DNA from: JAZGER01 sp036480335
Lineage (GTDB): Bacteria > Pseudomonadota > Gammaproteobacteria > DSM-19610
Reading direction: 5' to 3'
Length of the DNA stretch: 52,477 nt
Assembly (NCBI GenBank): GCA_036480335.1
Contig: JAZGGH010000066.1
Coordinates: 1-52,477 of the forward strand
Shown here: piece after piece, positions 44,272 to 52,451 of the stretch
How the letters are laid out: each line of letters starts with the position of its first letter
Numbering within the stretch: position 1 is the stretch's first letter
Position numbers and translations under genes: made by a program
Notes under the pieces: model-generated
The model's database searches: none
Told to the model about the DNA's origin: nothing
Seen by the model: only the letters and a program-made list of their open reading frames with translations

Positions 44272-47200
44272 TCAGTTTCTTACCTGAATACTGCCGCTCA
44301 CTGTCCCACCCTGATCACTGCTCAGCGTGATGGAACTCGGGGCGCTGACAATATCAAAGAACACTTGCTGATAAAAACCCTTACCCGCCTTCCAGCCAAT
44401 CTTCCCTAATGCTCCTGCTCGTTCAACACCATCAACAGTGATTCTTGCTGTGATGGTCGCCGCCCCTGCCGGGCTGGCATCTGAGGTGGCCCGTATCCAC
44501 AGTTTCTTTGTTCCTGTGAAGTAAATCGCATTCTTCAGGGTGACAACATCATTGCCTACTGGCGGTGGTGTACCTGCCTCGCCTTTATAGAAGGCCTTAA
44601 CGATGCTTTCCAGTCTGGTGCCATCACTGGCATCTGCGCTGGCGATAATCAGTGACAGGTAGTTACCCGATACGGCTGCGGCATCTGAAGTACTGCAACT
44701 GCCTGTAGCGCCCGGTTGAATGGTGCCGATGCTGCACAGGGCCGTCCAGCTGCCAAAAACCGGTACTTTCTCGCGGCCGCGAATCGTTACATTGCTCAAC
44801 ACTGTACCACCTGTGTTGGATACCGAATATTCCCAGTTAACCGCACTGCCTTCAGCCAGCACAGGCCCGGGTTTGACGGTCGAATCTCCATTGGCACTGA
44901 TCGCCAGTGTCATCGAAGGCGTACCGCCGGTTGGCGCATCTGGCACCATGCCGGCATCAATCGCGAGGCGTTTCCAGCCCTGGGTCATATCGAAGCAAGG
45001 TGTAATCCCCGTGTTCACATTGGCATTGCTGTCCAGCTTGAACAGGTCAGTGGATTTCTCCGGACTGAAGCTATGACCCGTAGGCAACTTGAACTGCATC
45101 TGGAAAAATGCAGGTGCGACTTTGGTGAAGCTGAAGTAGCCAGTGCTATCCGTATTTGTCGTGGCGACGAAATCACCCGTACAGGTTTGTAGTTCCACGG
45201 CGACATTCGCCAGACCGGCTTCGCCAGGGCTTTGAATGCCATCACCATTGTCATCACGCCAGACGTAGTCACCCATGATGCCGGTGCCGGTGGCTGGGGG
45301 CGGTGTGGTGGTTTCCGGGGTGTATTTCCAGAGCACCTTTTGATAAACATCATCATCAGCACTAAAGTAAATGGAATCGCCAGCCACTGTAATTTTCTTA
45401 ATGCCCGAATCGGCTGCACCTGCATTGAAATCATCCACTAAATGTGTCCCGGCAGGTGTACCATCGGTTTCCCAAAGCTCATGACCATGCACACCATCAT
45501 CCGCAATAAAAAACAGACTGTTTTTGTAAGCCGTTAATTGAAAAGAATAACGCCGAAGAGAATCACTACTGCCAGGATTAATATCTTTTAATAATCGGGT
45601 TCCATTCGCTGAACCATCACTTACCCACAGTTCTAACCCATGCACCCCATCATCCACTGCAAAGTAAACTTTATCACCGAACACAAATAAATCAGTCGCA
45701 TTATTTTCAACCTCATAGACTCGTTCAGTACCAGCTGCCGTACCATCAGATTTCCAGAGTTGTACAGGGCTATCGGAAGTAACAGTATTGGAACTGTACA
45801 TCTTAAAATACAGGCCGCTATCAGCTACTGTCAGCTCAAACGGTTTATAACCACCGCTAATATTCGAAACCCGTACAGTACCCGATGCAGTGCCATCCGT
45901 TTTCCACAGTTCACGACCATGTCTTCCATCACCTGCAAAAAAATAGAGTTCATTGTTGAAGACTCCAAAAGACGATGGGTAACTCCCCTTGTTACCAACA
46001 TGAATATCCGCTACCAGGACGGTACTATTCACAGTACCATCTGTTTTCCATAACTCACGCCCTGTATCCGAGCTATTATATGAAAAATACAACTCACCAT
46101 TGAACACGGTGGTTCTATTACTGATTGAGTTATCATGTATTTGCTCGCTTCCTTTTAGCAAGGTTTTGACCCCTGTTGCTACATCGAATCCCCATAATTT
46201 ATCAGCAGTAAAAGAATACTCTCTTTGCCCACCAAAATAGATTAAATGATTACCAAGAAGAGTAAAAGCTGCATGATCACCAAAAAATTTCCCTATTATC
46301 CGGGAACCAGATGATGTCCCATCTGTTTTCCATAACGTAAAGCCATTGTAAAAATCGCCATACCTACCGTAATAATCGGTTCTGGCTTCCAGTACAAGCA
46401 AGCTACCATCTTCTGCAGGCATAAACCCGGGCCATCCATCGGGGTGATCGGCATAAGCCAAATCGAATGTAGTATCAGCAAAATCTTCCGAAAACCGGAA
46501 TAAAGAACTGGCAATCCCTTGCGATACTTCCCACACTTGATCATCATCCGAAATATATACATGCCCGCCTACGTTAACTGCATGCTCAAAACTGTTTATC
46601 GTATTTCTTCCATCCAGACCCGTAATCGGCATAACACCATTATTGCCCTGTAACCAGAGCTGTGTGCCATTCATGCCATCGGAGGCAGAAAAATACAGCT
46701 TACCATCCGCGTTCCCCATAACAGACAAACCGGCGTAGCCTGAATTTCTGAATTCCTGTGCATCTGCTAGTGCACCTTGCGAAACCCAGAGATAGCCATT
46801 ACCCCTAAAACCGCCAAATACCCCAAAATACATCGTATCTCCAATCTTTATAATAGTCTCGGGGGTTGCAAAATCAATATCGATACTCCCGATTACTTGC
46901 CCCGCCTGATTGATTTCATACATGGGAGAGGGGTCGTTCCGATAATTATCTCCACAAGTGAAATACAATTTGTTAGCAGAAACGATTGGATCTTGTATTA
47001 CGATGTCGCCGTAAATGGGATGGGTATAGTTGCTGTTACAAAAACCAGACATGAAGATCGTTGATGACGCCCCATCAATCATCCTTATCTCATCATCAAA
47101 AGCGTAATAGAGTCGACCGCCCCAGGCAAATAGACTCGAATAGATATTCGACAGTTTTTCTACAAATACAGTACCAGCTTCTGTCCCGTCACTGACCCAT

Positions 47201-47955
47201 AAATCGAGATCTATTAAAAAATAAACCACATCCCCAACGCGAGCAAAATCACGAAGATTGCTGGGGTCAGCCCCACGCGTTACATCTTTCAGCATCAAGG
47301 TACCAGACTCGGTACCATCGCTCACCCAAAGTTCTCTCCCATGCACACCGTCATCGGCAAAAAATAATAATAAATCGCCTAAAGCTGCTAATACTTCGGG
47401 CTCCCTAACAAAGGGATTAAACATCATATTTTTAACTAATGCGGTCCCTGCTTCAGAACCATCACTTTTCCAGAGTTGATAACCCTCCGCATCATTGGAG
47501 ATAAAGAAATGCAACTGATTACCAACAATCGTTAGATCTGAAATAATTTTACTATTATCAGGAACAACATCTCTCACCAAAACCGTACCTGCTTCTGTCC
47601 CATCACTTTTCCAGAGTTTCCGCAGCCCTGTACCATGAATACCATCGTCTACAAAAAAGAACAGATGATTATCAAAAACTGTCAAGGCAGCAGGTGCTCC
47701 GGAAGAGGAAAAAGTTTTGATTTTCCAGACATCGGAAGCATCGCTTGTCCAGAGCGTATCACCAGCAGAAAAATATGCCTGCCCATTAAACTCTGTAATT
47801 TCTTGTGGATCTACAGGTAGTTCTCGGAGTGAAGCATCGGCTATCACACTCACAATTTCCGGATTTGCATTTGCACTACCTTGAATAGATAAGGTACCAA
47901 TGACTACCGAGATGAATAGCGTGAGCAAACCTTTGAACGCTTGACTGATTAGCAT
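44272..47955 (-). CDS. Large secreted ELWxxDGT-repeat protein with SdrD-like and C-terminal module
   Basis: The 1227-residue product has a signal peptide ending SANA|NP. About 15 repeats follow in variants such as ELWVSDGTESGT, KLWKSDGTEAGT and ELWETDGTPAGT (about 45-870), with a less regular middle (about 230-520). An SdrD B-like domain comes next (about 890-1005; VWRDDNGDGIQSPGE), then an Ig-like domain (about 1010-1130; LCSIGTIQPGATGSC), then the terminal domain (about 1135-1227; KNAIYFTGTKKLWIRA, KGFYQQVFFDI, ending SIQVRN). AAGGA lies 7 bases before the ATG. It is a close paralog of the gene at 49812-52451. A TAT microsatellite lies about 135 bp upstream of the start. Confidence 0.93.
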   Translation of the reverse strand: MLISQAFKGLLTLFISVVIGTLSIQGSANANPEIVSVIADASLRELPVDPQEITEFNGQAYFSAGDTLWTSDASDVWKIKTFSSSGAPAALTVFDNHLFFFVDDGIHGTGLRKLWKSDGTEAGTVLVRDVVPDNSKIISDLTIVGNQLHFFISNDAEGYQLWKSDGSEAGTALVKNMMFNPFVREPEVLAALGDLLLFFADDGVHGRELWVSDGTESGTLMLKDVTRGADPSNLRDFARVGDVVYFLIDLDLWVSDGTEAGTVFVEKLSNIYSSLFAWGGRLYYAFDDEIRMIDGASSTIFMSGFCNSNYTHPIYGDIVIQDPIVSANKLYFTCGDNYRNDPSPMYEINQAGQVIGSIDIDFATPETIIKIGDTMYFGVFGGFRGNGYLWVSQGALADAQEFRNSGYAGLSVMGNADGKLYFSASDGMNGTQLWLQGNNGVMPITGLDGRNTINSFEHAVNVGGHVYISDDDQVWEVSQGIASSLFRFSEDFADTTFDLAYADHPDGWPGFMPAEDGSLLVLEARTDYYGRYGDFYNGFTLWKTDGTSSGSRIIGKFFGDHAAFTLLGNHLIYFGGQREYSFTADKLWGFDVATGVKTLLKGSEQIHDNSISNRTTVFNGELYFSYNSSDTGRELWKTDGTVNSTVLVADIHVGNKGSYPSSFGVFNNELYFFAGDGRHGRELWKTDGTASGTVRVSNISGGYKPFELTVADSGLYFKMYSSNTVTSDSPVQLWKSDGTAAGTERVYEVENNATDLFVFGDKVYFAVDDGVHGLELWVSDGSANGTRLLKDINPGSSDSLRRYSFQLTAYKNSLFFIADDGVHGHELWETDGTPAGTHLVDDFNAGAADSGIKKITVAGDSIYFSADDDVYQKVLWKYTPETTTPPPATGTGIMGDYVWRDDNGDGIQSPGEAGLANVAVELQTCTGDFVATTNTDSTGYFSFTKVAPAFFQMQFKLPTGHSFSPEKSTDLFKLDSNANVNTGITPCFDMTQGWKRLAIDAGMVPDAPTGGTPSMTLAISANGDSTVKPGPVLAEGSAVNWEYSVSNTGGTVLSNVTIRGREKVPVFGSWTALCSIGTIQPGATGSCSTSDAAAVSGNYLSLIIASADASDGTRLESIVKAFYKGEAGTPPPVGNDVVTLKNAIYFTGTKKLWIRATSDASPAGAATITARITVDGVERAGALGKIGWKAGKGFYQQVFFDIVSAPSSITLSSDQGGTVSGSIQVRN

Positions 47956-48237
47956 GATTTTTTCCTTAGTTATTTCTTATTTCAAATGGATATTGTTTTG
48001 TTCTTTCATCAAACACAAGGCGAATGATCGCTTAAGATTTTCTCATTCAAAAAGCTGGTTCCTGAAAAATATTTGCTTACTTTATAAGTATTATTATTAT
48101 TATTATTATAAATACTTTAACAACGATAATCTGACACGTCAAGTTATCTGTTTCCGTTTGTTACGAGTAAATTATCTGTCCTACTAATTAACACGTAATC
48201 TGTCCGGATTTATTCTATCCCTATTTGGGGATAATTA
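47956..48237. other. Upstream region of the ELW gene, AT-rich
   Basis: No gene is supportable. It carries the (TAT)7 run at 48089-48109 inside a partly self-complementary AGTATT...AATACT context. Further right, near 48193-48237, is sequence that probably belongs to the end of a former IS (see the transposase remnant). Confidence 0.5.
48089..48109. repeat. (TAT)7 microsatellite
   Basis: Seven exact TAT triplets, flanked by AG upstream and AAATACT downstream so that AGTATT and AATACT can pair. It is about 135 bp upstream of the ELW gene that starts at 47955, in promoter range. Confidence 0.9.
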
Positions 48238-48294
48238 ATGAGCCGGACAGCCTTTCACGAGAAATTAAAACAGATGAGATTCGAAGAAGCAGCA
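48238..48294 (+). mobile_element. Transposase N-terminal remnant (ISNCY-like)
   Basis: From the ATG at 48238 the frame reads MSRTAFHEKLKQMRFEEA and then loses resemblance (TPLVCIRSGNNQRS, stop 48352-48354). ISNCY-type transposases begin with a TRxAFHExxxxMRFEEAYxxW pattern, so this looks like the first 18 codons of one. The 40 bp upstream could include its terminal repeat. The rest was probably lost where it meets the toxin gene. Confidence 0.45.
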
Positions 48295-48333
48295 ACTCCA
48301 TTGGTATGCATCCGCTCTGGCAATAATCAACGC

Positions 48334-48828
48334 TCACTCCTCTCCCGCCAGTAATTTAACCCGCTCAATCAGGTTGGACGATAAGCGATACTGGTGCTCC
48401 TGCATCTGGCCCAGCAATGGTGTTATTGCCTTGATCAGGCCTTGCTGTTTTGCCACTAACAACAAACCCAGTGTTCCCAATACGGCTACATTTTCCCGTT
48501 TGGCAACGGCTCGTCCGCGCTTTTCATCCATTAGCACCGGACACTGAGAACGTCTTGCCAGTAATATTGCCTGTGTTTCACCTACATCCAGCCCAAAATC
48601 CAGATATTCATCATCGCTCTGGGGAATATTTGCAATAACTTCCACATGCCCGGAAACAAACGCAGTAATCCGACCGGTATCTTGTCGGTGCGCGAGAACC
48701 GTTGCTTCTGTGTAGACGGCCTGGGGAATCTGTATCGACTGGTAGCACTGCGCTAATAAGGGGAGATGATTCAATTTTGCCAATACCACCAGCGGTCCGG
48801 TATCCGCCACAATCAGTCGCCTCATCAA
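48334..48828 (-). CDS. PIN-domain toxin (DUF3368 type)
   Basis: The 164-residue product has the PIN-nuclease acidic residues: Asp9 in IVADTGPLVVLAKL, Glu41, Glu84 in DVGETQAILLA, and Asp101 in VLMDEKRGRAVA. LGTLGLLLVAKQQGLI is the common DUF3368 C-terminal helix. Such toxins are magnesium-dependent ribonucleases; the target is unknown. It overlaps the upstream antitoxin gene by 4 bp, so it is translationally coupled. The active-site residues are intact. Confidence 0.88.
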   Translation of the reverse strand: MMRRLIVADTGPLVVLAKLNHLPLLAQCYQSIQIPQAVYTEATVLAHRQDTGRITAFVSGHVEVIANIPQSDDEYLDFGLDVGETQAILLARRSQCPVLMDEKRGRAVAKRENVAVLGTLGLLLVAKQQGLIKAITPLLGQMQEHQYRLSSNLIERVKLLAGEE

Positions 48829-49148
48829 TCCACTACTTTCAATTCGTCTTCCAGCTCATCGGCTGGATAATCGACCACAGGGATACCGATGCGGCTCAGA
48901 TGTTCAGTGAATAACACATAAGGCATTCCGGCAATTTTGGCTGCCTTACCCAGTGACAGCACACCTTCCTTATACAAATGCTCTGCCAGGGCGGTTTTTG
49001 CGCCGTGATCAAACAGTACGTCTGAAAACGGCAATGCCAGCATCAGCGGGTTTCCCCTTTTGGTGATGAGCGCCAAATGCCCGGCTTCTGCTTCACGGCT
49101 CAATTCACCACTACGCTCACGCAAATCTCGTATAGAGAATGTTTGCAT
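48825..49148 (-). CDS. Antitoxin with Phd-like N-terminus and UPF0175-like C-terminus
   Basis: The 107-residue product begins with a Phd/YefM-like region (FSIRDLRERSGELSREAEAG then LALITKRGNPLMLALPF), expected to bind the operator. The second half (about 55-105) follows the UPF0175 pattern: ALAEHLYKEGVLSLGKAAKI, AGMPYVLFTEHLSRIGIPV and a final acidic DYPADELEDEL. UPF0175 proteins pair with DUF3368 PIN toxins. It precedes the toxin gene with a 4-bp overlap. Autoregulation is typical but no operator was fixed by eye. Confidence 0.85.
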   Translation of the reverse strand: MQTFSIRDLRERSGELSREAEAGHLALITKRGNPLMLALPFSDVLFDHGAKTALAEHLYKEGVLSLGKAAKIAGMPYVLFTEHLSRIGIPVVDYPADELEDELKVVD

Positions 49149-49372
49149 TACTTGTGACTCCTAAATCTAATGATCCCCATTATGGTAGCACAATATTAAT
49201 TGTTTCCATATCCTAAATAAAAGCCCTTTTAACGACAGTAAAAAACAATAGGTTTAAATAAGATGACCGCTCGAATATGCAGAACCTATATTTGCTAAAT
49301 TGCCTATAGGGTAGATCAAGCCCCAAGCGGATCCACGAAGGTCTTTAACGTCCTTGCCCGCAATCAGGATGA
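49149..49372. other. Spacer upstream of the toxin-antitoxin pair
   Basis: About 220 bp, AT-rich near 49190-49300, without a convincing gene. It must hold the antitoxin promoter. Confidence 0.35.
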
Positions 49373-49537
49373 CATACCGGGAACACCGATGTCGAACTCA
49401 GCCGGAACCTTGCGGTAAAAATTGTTAGCATTAGTACGCTGATCGAAATGAAAAAGATTGCTGGCCGGGATCGTGATAAAGATGACATACAGCATCTGAT
49501 CTGGATACTGAAAGAAACCCAACAAAATGACGACTGA
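49373..49537 (+). pseudogene. C-terminal fragment of a small nucleotidyltransferase-like gene
   Basis: An open stretch without its own start ends with SISTLIEMKKIAGRDRDKDD then IQHLIWILKETQQNDD-stop. A LIEMKKxAGRxKDxxDIxxL tail is typical of short nucleotidyltransferase-fold proteins found in accessory loci. An in-frame stop lies directly upstream and no N-terminal half is found in any frame, so the gene is truncated. The stop overlaps the ATG of the next gene (shared ATGACGACTGA), suggesting an original two-gene unit. Confidence 0.6.
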
Positions 49538-49742
49538 TAAACAACAAAACTGGGATAATGCAACCTGGGAAGGTAGTCGCAAAATGCAATTACAGCGATC
49601 TCTCAAGCTTAGTCCAGAAGAACGATTCAACGCACTCGAAACATTAGCAAAGACTAGCGACTGGCTTTTTAATGCCTCCAGAAAAGATAACGAAGAAGTG
49701 TTATCCGTAAAAGAGTCTCGAACAAAATATACAAAGCGCTAA
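49527..49742 (+). CDS. Small protein, partner of the truncated nucleotidyltransferase
   Basis: The 71-residue product reads TTDKQQNWDNATWEGSRKMQ then LQRSLKLSPEERFNALETLA. It is helical, charged and without cysteine. It starts inside the stop of the nucleotidyltransferase fragment. I recognise this as a type of small hypothetical protein found directly after such nucleotidyltransferases, but not by name. With its partner truncated it may no longer be functional. Confidence 0.65.
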   Translation: MTTDKQQNWDNATWEGSRKMQLQRSLKLSPEERFNALETLAKTSDWLFNASRKDNEEVLSVKESRTKYTKR

Positions 49743-49770
49743 TTGGTAGGCTCACACCTCATTGATAGAA

Positions 49771-49795
49771 TTCGCCCTGCTCCAAACAGGACGAA
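49771..49795. terminator. Hairpin between convergent genes
   Basis: TTCG-C-CCTG, loop CTCCAAA, CAGG-A-CGAA lies between the small plus-strand gene and the minus-strand ELW gene that stops at 49812. Weak T runs on either side; probable but not certain terminator. Confidence 0.45.
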
Positions 49796-49811
49796 TCAAA
49801 ATACAAGCATA

Positions 49812-52451
49812 TTAGTTCTTTATCTGAACATTCCCGCTAACTACTCCACCCTGATCACTGCTCAGGGTAATTAAACTCGGTGCAGTTTCAATGTCGAAGA
49901 ACACCTGCTGATAAAAATTCTTACTCGCCTTCCAGCCGATCTTGCCCAGATCCTGTTCTACTCCATCGATCTTTGCTGTGATATTAGCCGATCCTGCCGG
50001 GCTGGCATCAGACGTGGCACGTATCCACAGCTTCTTTGAGCCGGTGAAGTAAATCGCATTCTTCAGTGTGACAACATCATTCTCTACCGGTGGCGGTGTA
50101 CCCGCCTCACCTTTATAGAAGGCCTTGACGATGCTCTCCAGATTGGTGCCATCACTGGAATCCGCTCTGGCAACAATCAGTGACAGGTAGCTACCCGAGA
50201 CGGCTGCCGCATCTGTGGTGCTGCAATTGCCTGTGGTGCCTGGCTGGATGGTGCCGATACTGCACAGCGTGGTCCAACTTCCGAAAACCGGTACTTTCTG
50301 ACGGCCGCGAACAGCGATATTGCTCAGCACTGTACCGCCGGTGTTAGCGACCGTGTAAGTCCAGTTCACGGCACTTTCTTCAACCAGAACGGGGCCCGGT
50401 TTCAAAGTCGACTCGCCGTTGGCACTGATCGCCAGGGTCATGGAAGGCGTACCGCCGGTTGGTGCATCCGGCACCATACCCGCATCAATCGCCAGACGTT
50501 TCCAGCCCTGGGTCATATCGAAACAAGGGGTAACACCAGTATTCACATTGGCGTTGCTATCCAGCTTGAACAGATCAGTCGATTTCTCCGGGCTGAAGCT
50601 ATGCCCCGCAGGCAGTTTGAATTGCATCTGGAAGAAGGCCGGAGCAACATTGCTGAAGCGAAAAGCACCATTGCCGTCCGTGGTCGTGCTGGTTACCAAA
50701 TCACCCGTACAGCTTTGCAGCTCAACCGTGACATTCGCCAGACCGGATTCACCGGGACTTTGAATACCATCGCCATTGTCATCACGCCAGACGTAGTCAC
50801 CCATGATGCCGGTGCCGGTGGTCGGTGGAGGCGGTGTGGTTTCCGGGGTGTATTTCCAGAGCACCTTATGATAAATATCATCTTCGGCATTAAAATATAT
50901 AGCATTTCCAGCCACAGTGATTTTATCAATGCCTACATCCGCTGGGCCCAGATTGAGATCACTCACTAACTGTGTTCCGGCGGTTGTACCGTCTGTTTCC
51001 CAGAGCTCTCGACCATGTACGCCATCATCAGCAATGAAAAACAGATTGTTTTCATATACCGCAAATCTACTCGGCTTCGAGCTAGTACTACCCTGATTAA
51101 TATCTTTTAACAAATGGGTTCCATTCGCCGAACCATCACTGATCCATAATTCATTACCATGCGCCCCATCATCCAGCACAAAATAAAGCGTATCACCTAC
51201 AGCCAATAATTGACCTAAGGTAGCATTTTCAAATTGGTAAACTTGTTTGGTACCTGCAAGTGTGCCATCAGATTTCCACAGTTGACCGCTCTTAGGGCTA
51301 TTGGAATCGTGCGCCTGAAAATAAAAGCCACTATCACCTACTGTCATATTAAACGGCCTATAACCACCTTTAGTATTCGAAACCCGCGCAGTACCCGAAG
51401 CAGTGCCATCTGTTTTCCAGATTTCACGGCCATGCCTGCCATCACCGGCAATAAAATAGAGTTCATTATTGTAGATTTTGCCAATAAGTGGGTAACTCCC
51501 CTTGTTACCAACATGAATATCCGCTACCAATACGGTACCACTCACAGTACCATCCGTTTTCCATAACTCACGCCCGGTACCCGAGTTATTACTTGAAAAA
51601 TACATCTCACCATTGAACACTGTCGTTCCATAAATTGAGCTATCGTTTATGGCCTCACTTTGTTTCAGTAAGGTTTTAACTCCAGTCGTTATATCAAAGC
51701 CCCATAATGAACTAGCGGTAAAAGAATAGTCTTCTCTACGCCCTTCAGCATAGATTAAATGATTACCAACAAGACTAAAATCATCATTATTAGAACTAAA
51801 TCCCCCTATTATCTGGGAGCCTGATGATGTTCCATCTGTTTTCCATAACGTAAAGCTATTGGTACCGCCATACCTTTCATGCGTAATAGAGACTTCCAAA
51901 GCGAGCAAGCTACCATCTTCTGCAGGCAAAAACCCAGGAATAGCCAAATCGGAGCCGGTTGTAGAAAAATCTTCCGAAAACCGGAATAAAGGACTGGCGC
52001 GCCCTTCCGTCACTGCCCACACTTGATCAAAATCCGAAATATAGAAACGCCCGCCAACTTCAATCGCATCCTCAAATCCAGAATTTATCGTATTTGTTCC
52101 CTCCAGACTGGTAACCGGCATTACACCATTATTGTCCTGGAACCAGAGCTGTGTACCATTAGTACCATCGGAGGCTTCAAAAAATAGCTTGTCATCCGCA
52201 TACCCCATTACGGAAAACCCGGCACGACCATAGTTTTTGAATGTATGTGCATCAGCTAGCGCACCTTGTGAAACCCAGAGTTGCCTATCAGCCTCAAAAT
52301 ACAAAGCATCTCTAATTTTTAAAAGCCAGTTGGGGGAAGCATCAATATCGATACCCCTATGTGTCAACCTGCTACCAGACACTACCGATCTGGGATAACA
52401 TAGATTTAGGGTATAAAGCAGGATAACAGAAAATGCCAAAACCATTAACAA
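49812..52451 (-). CDS. ELWxxDGT-repeat protein, 5'-truncated paralog
   Basis: The 879-residue frame is closely related to residues about 370-1227 of the protein at 44272: LWVSQGALADA, SLFRFSEDF, TLWKTDGTSSGS, ELWKTDGTVSGT and GDGRHGRE recur. It contains about 11 repeats, an SdrD B-like domain (about 545-660), the Ig-like domain (about 667-790, LCSIGTIQPGTTGNC) and the terminal domain (792-879, ending VQIKN). Similarity to the paralog begins around 52356 (GIDID); upstream codons do not match, the frame starts with TTG at 52451 or ATG at 52445, and a stop lies just before. The MVLAFSVILL start may mimic a signal peptide by chance. Likely a truncated gene. Confidence 0.8.
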   Translation of the reverse strand: MLMVLAFSVILLYTLNLCYPRSVVSGSRLTHRGIDIDASPNWLLKIRDALYFEADRQLWVSQGALADAHTFKNYGRAGFSVMGYADDKLFFEASDGTNGTQLWFQDNNGVMPVTSLEGTNTINSGFEDAIEVGGRFYISDFDQVWAVTEGRASPLFRFSEDFSTTGSDLAIPGFLPAEDGSLLALEVSITHERYGGTNSFTLWKTDGTSSGSQIIGGFSSNNDDFSLVGNHLIYAEGRREDYSFTASSLWGFDITTGVKTLLKQSEAINDSSIYGTTVFNGEMYFSSNNSGTGRELWKTDGTVSGTVLVADIHVGNKGSYPLIGKIYNNELYFIAGDGRHGREIWKTDGTASGTARVSNTKGGYRPFNMTVGDSGFYFQAHDSNSPKSGQLWKSDGTLAGTKQVYQFENATLGQLLAVGDTLYFVLDDGAHGNELWISDGSANGTHLLKDINQGSTSSKPSRFAVYENNLFFIADDGVHGRELWETDGTTAGTQLVSDLNLGPADVGIDKITVAGNAIYFNAEDDIYHKVLWKYTPETTPPPPTTGTGIMGDYVWRDDNGDGIQSPGESGLANVTVELQSCTGDLVTSTTTDGNGAFRFSNVAPAFFQMQFKLPAGHSFSPEKSTDLFKLDSNANVNTGVTPCFDMTQGWKRLAIDAGMVPDAPTGGTPSMTLAISANGESTLKPGPVLVEESAVNWTYTVANTGGTVLSNIAVRGRQKVPVFGSWTTLCSIGTIQPGTTGNCSTTDAAAVSGSYLSLIVARADSSDGTNLESIVKAFYKGEAGTPPPVENDVVTLKNAIYFTGSKKLWIRATSDASPAGSANITAKIDGVEQDLGKIGWKASKNFYQQVFFDIETAPSLITLSSDQGGVVSGNVQIKN

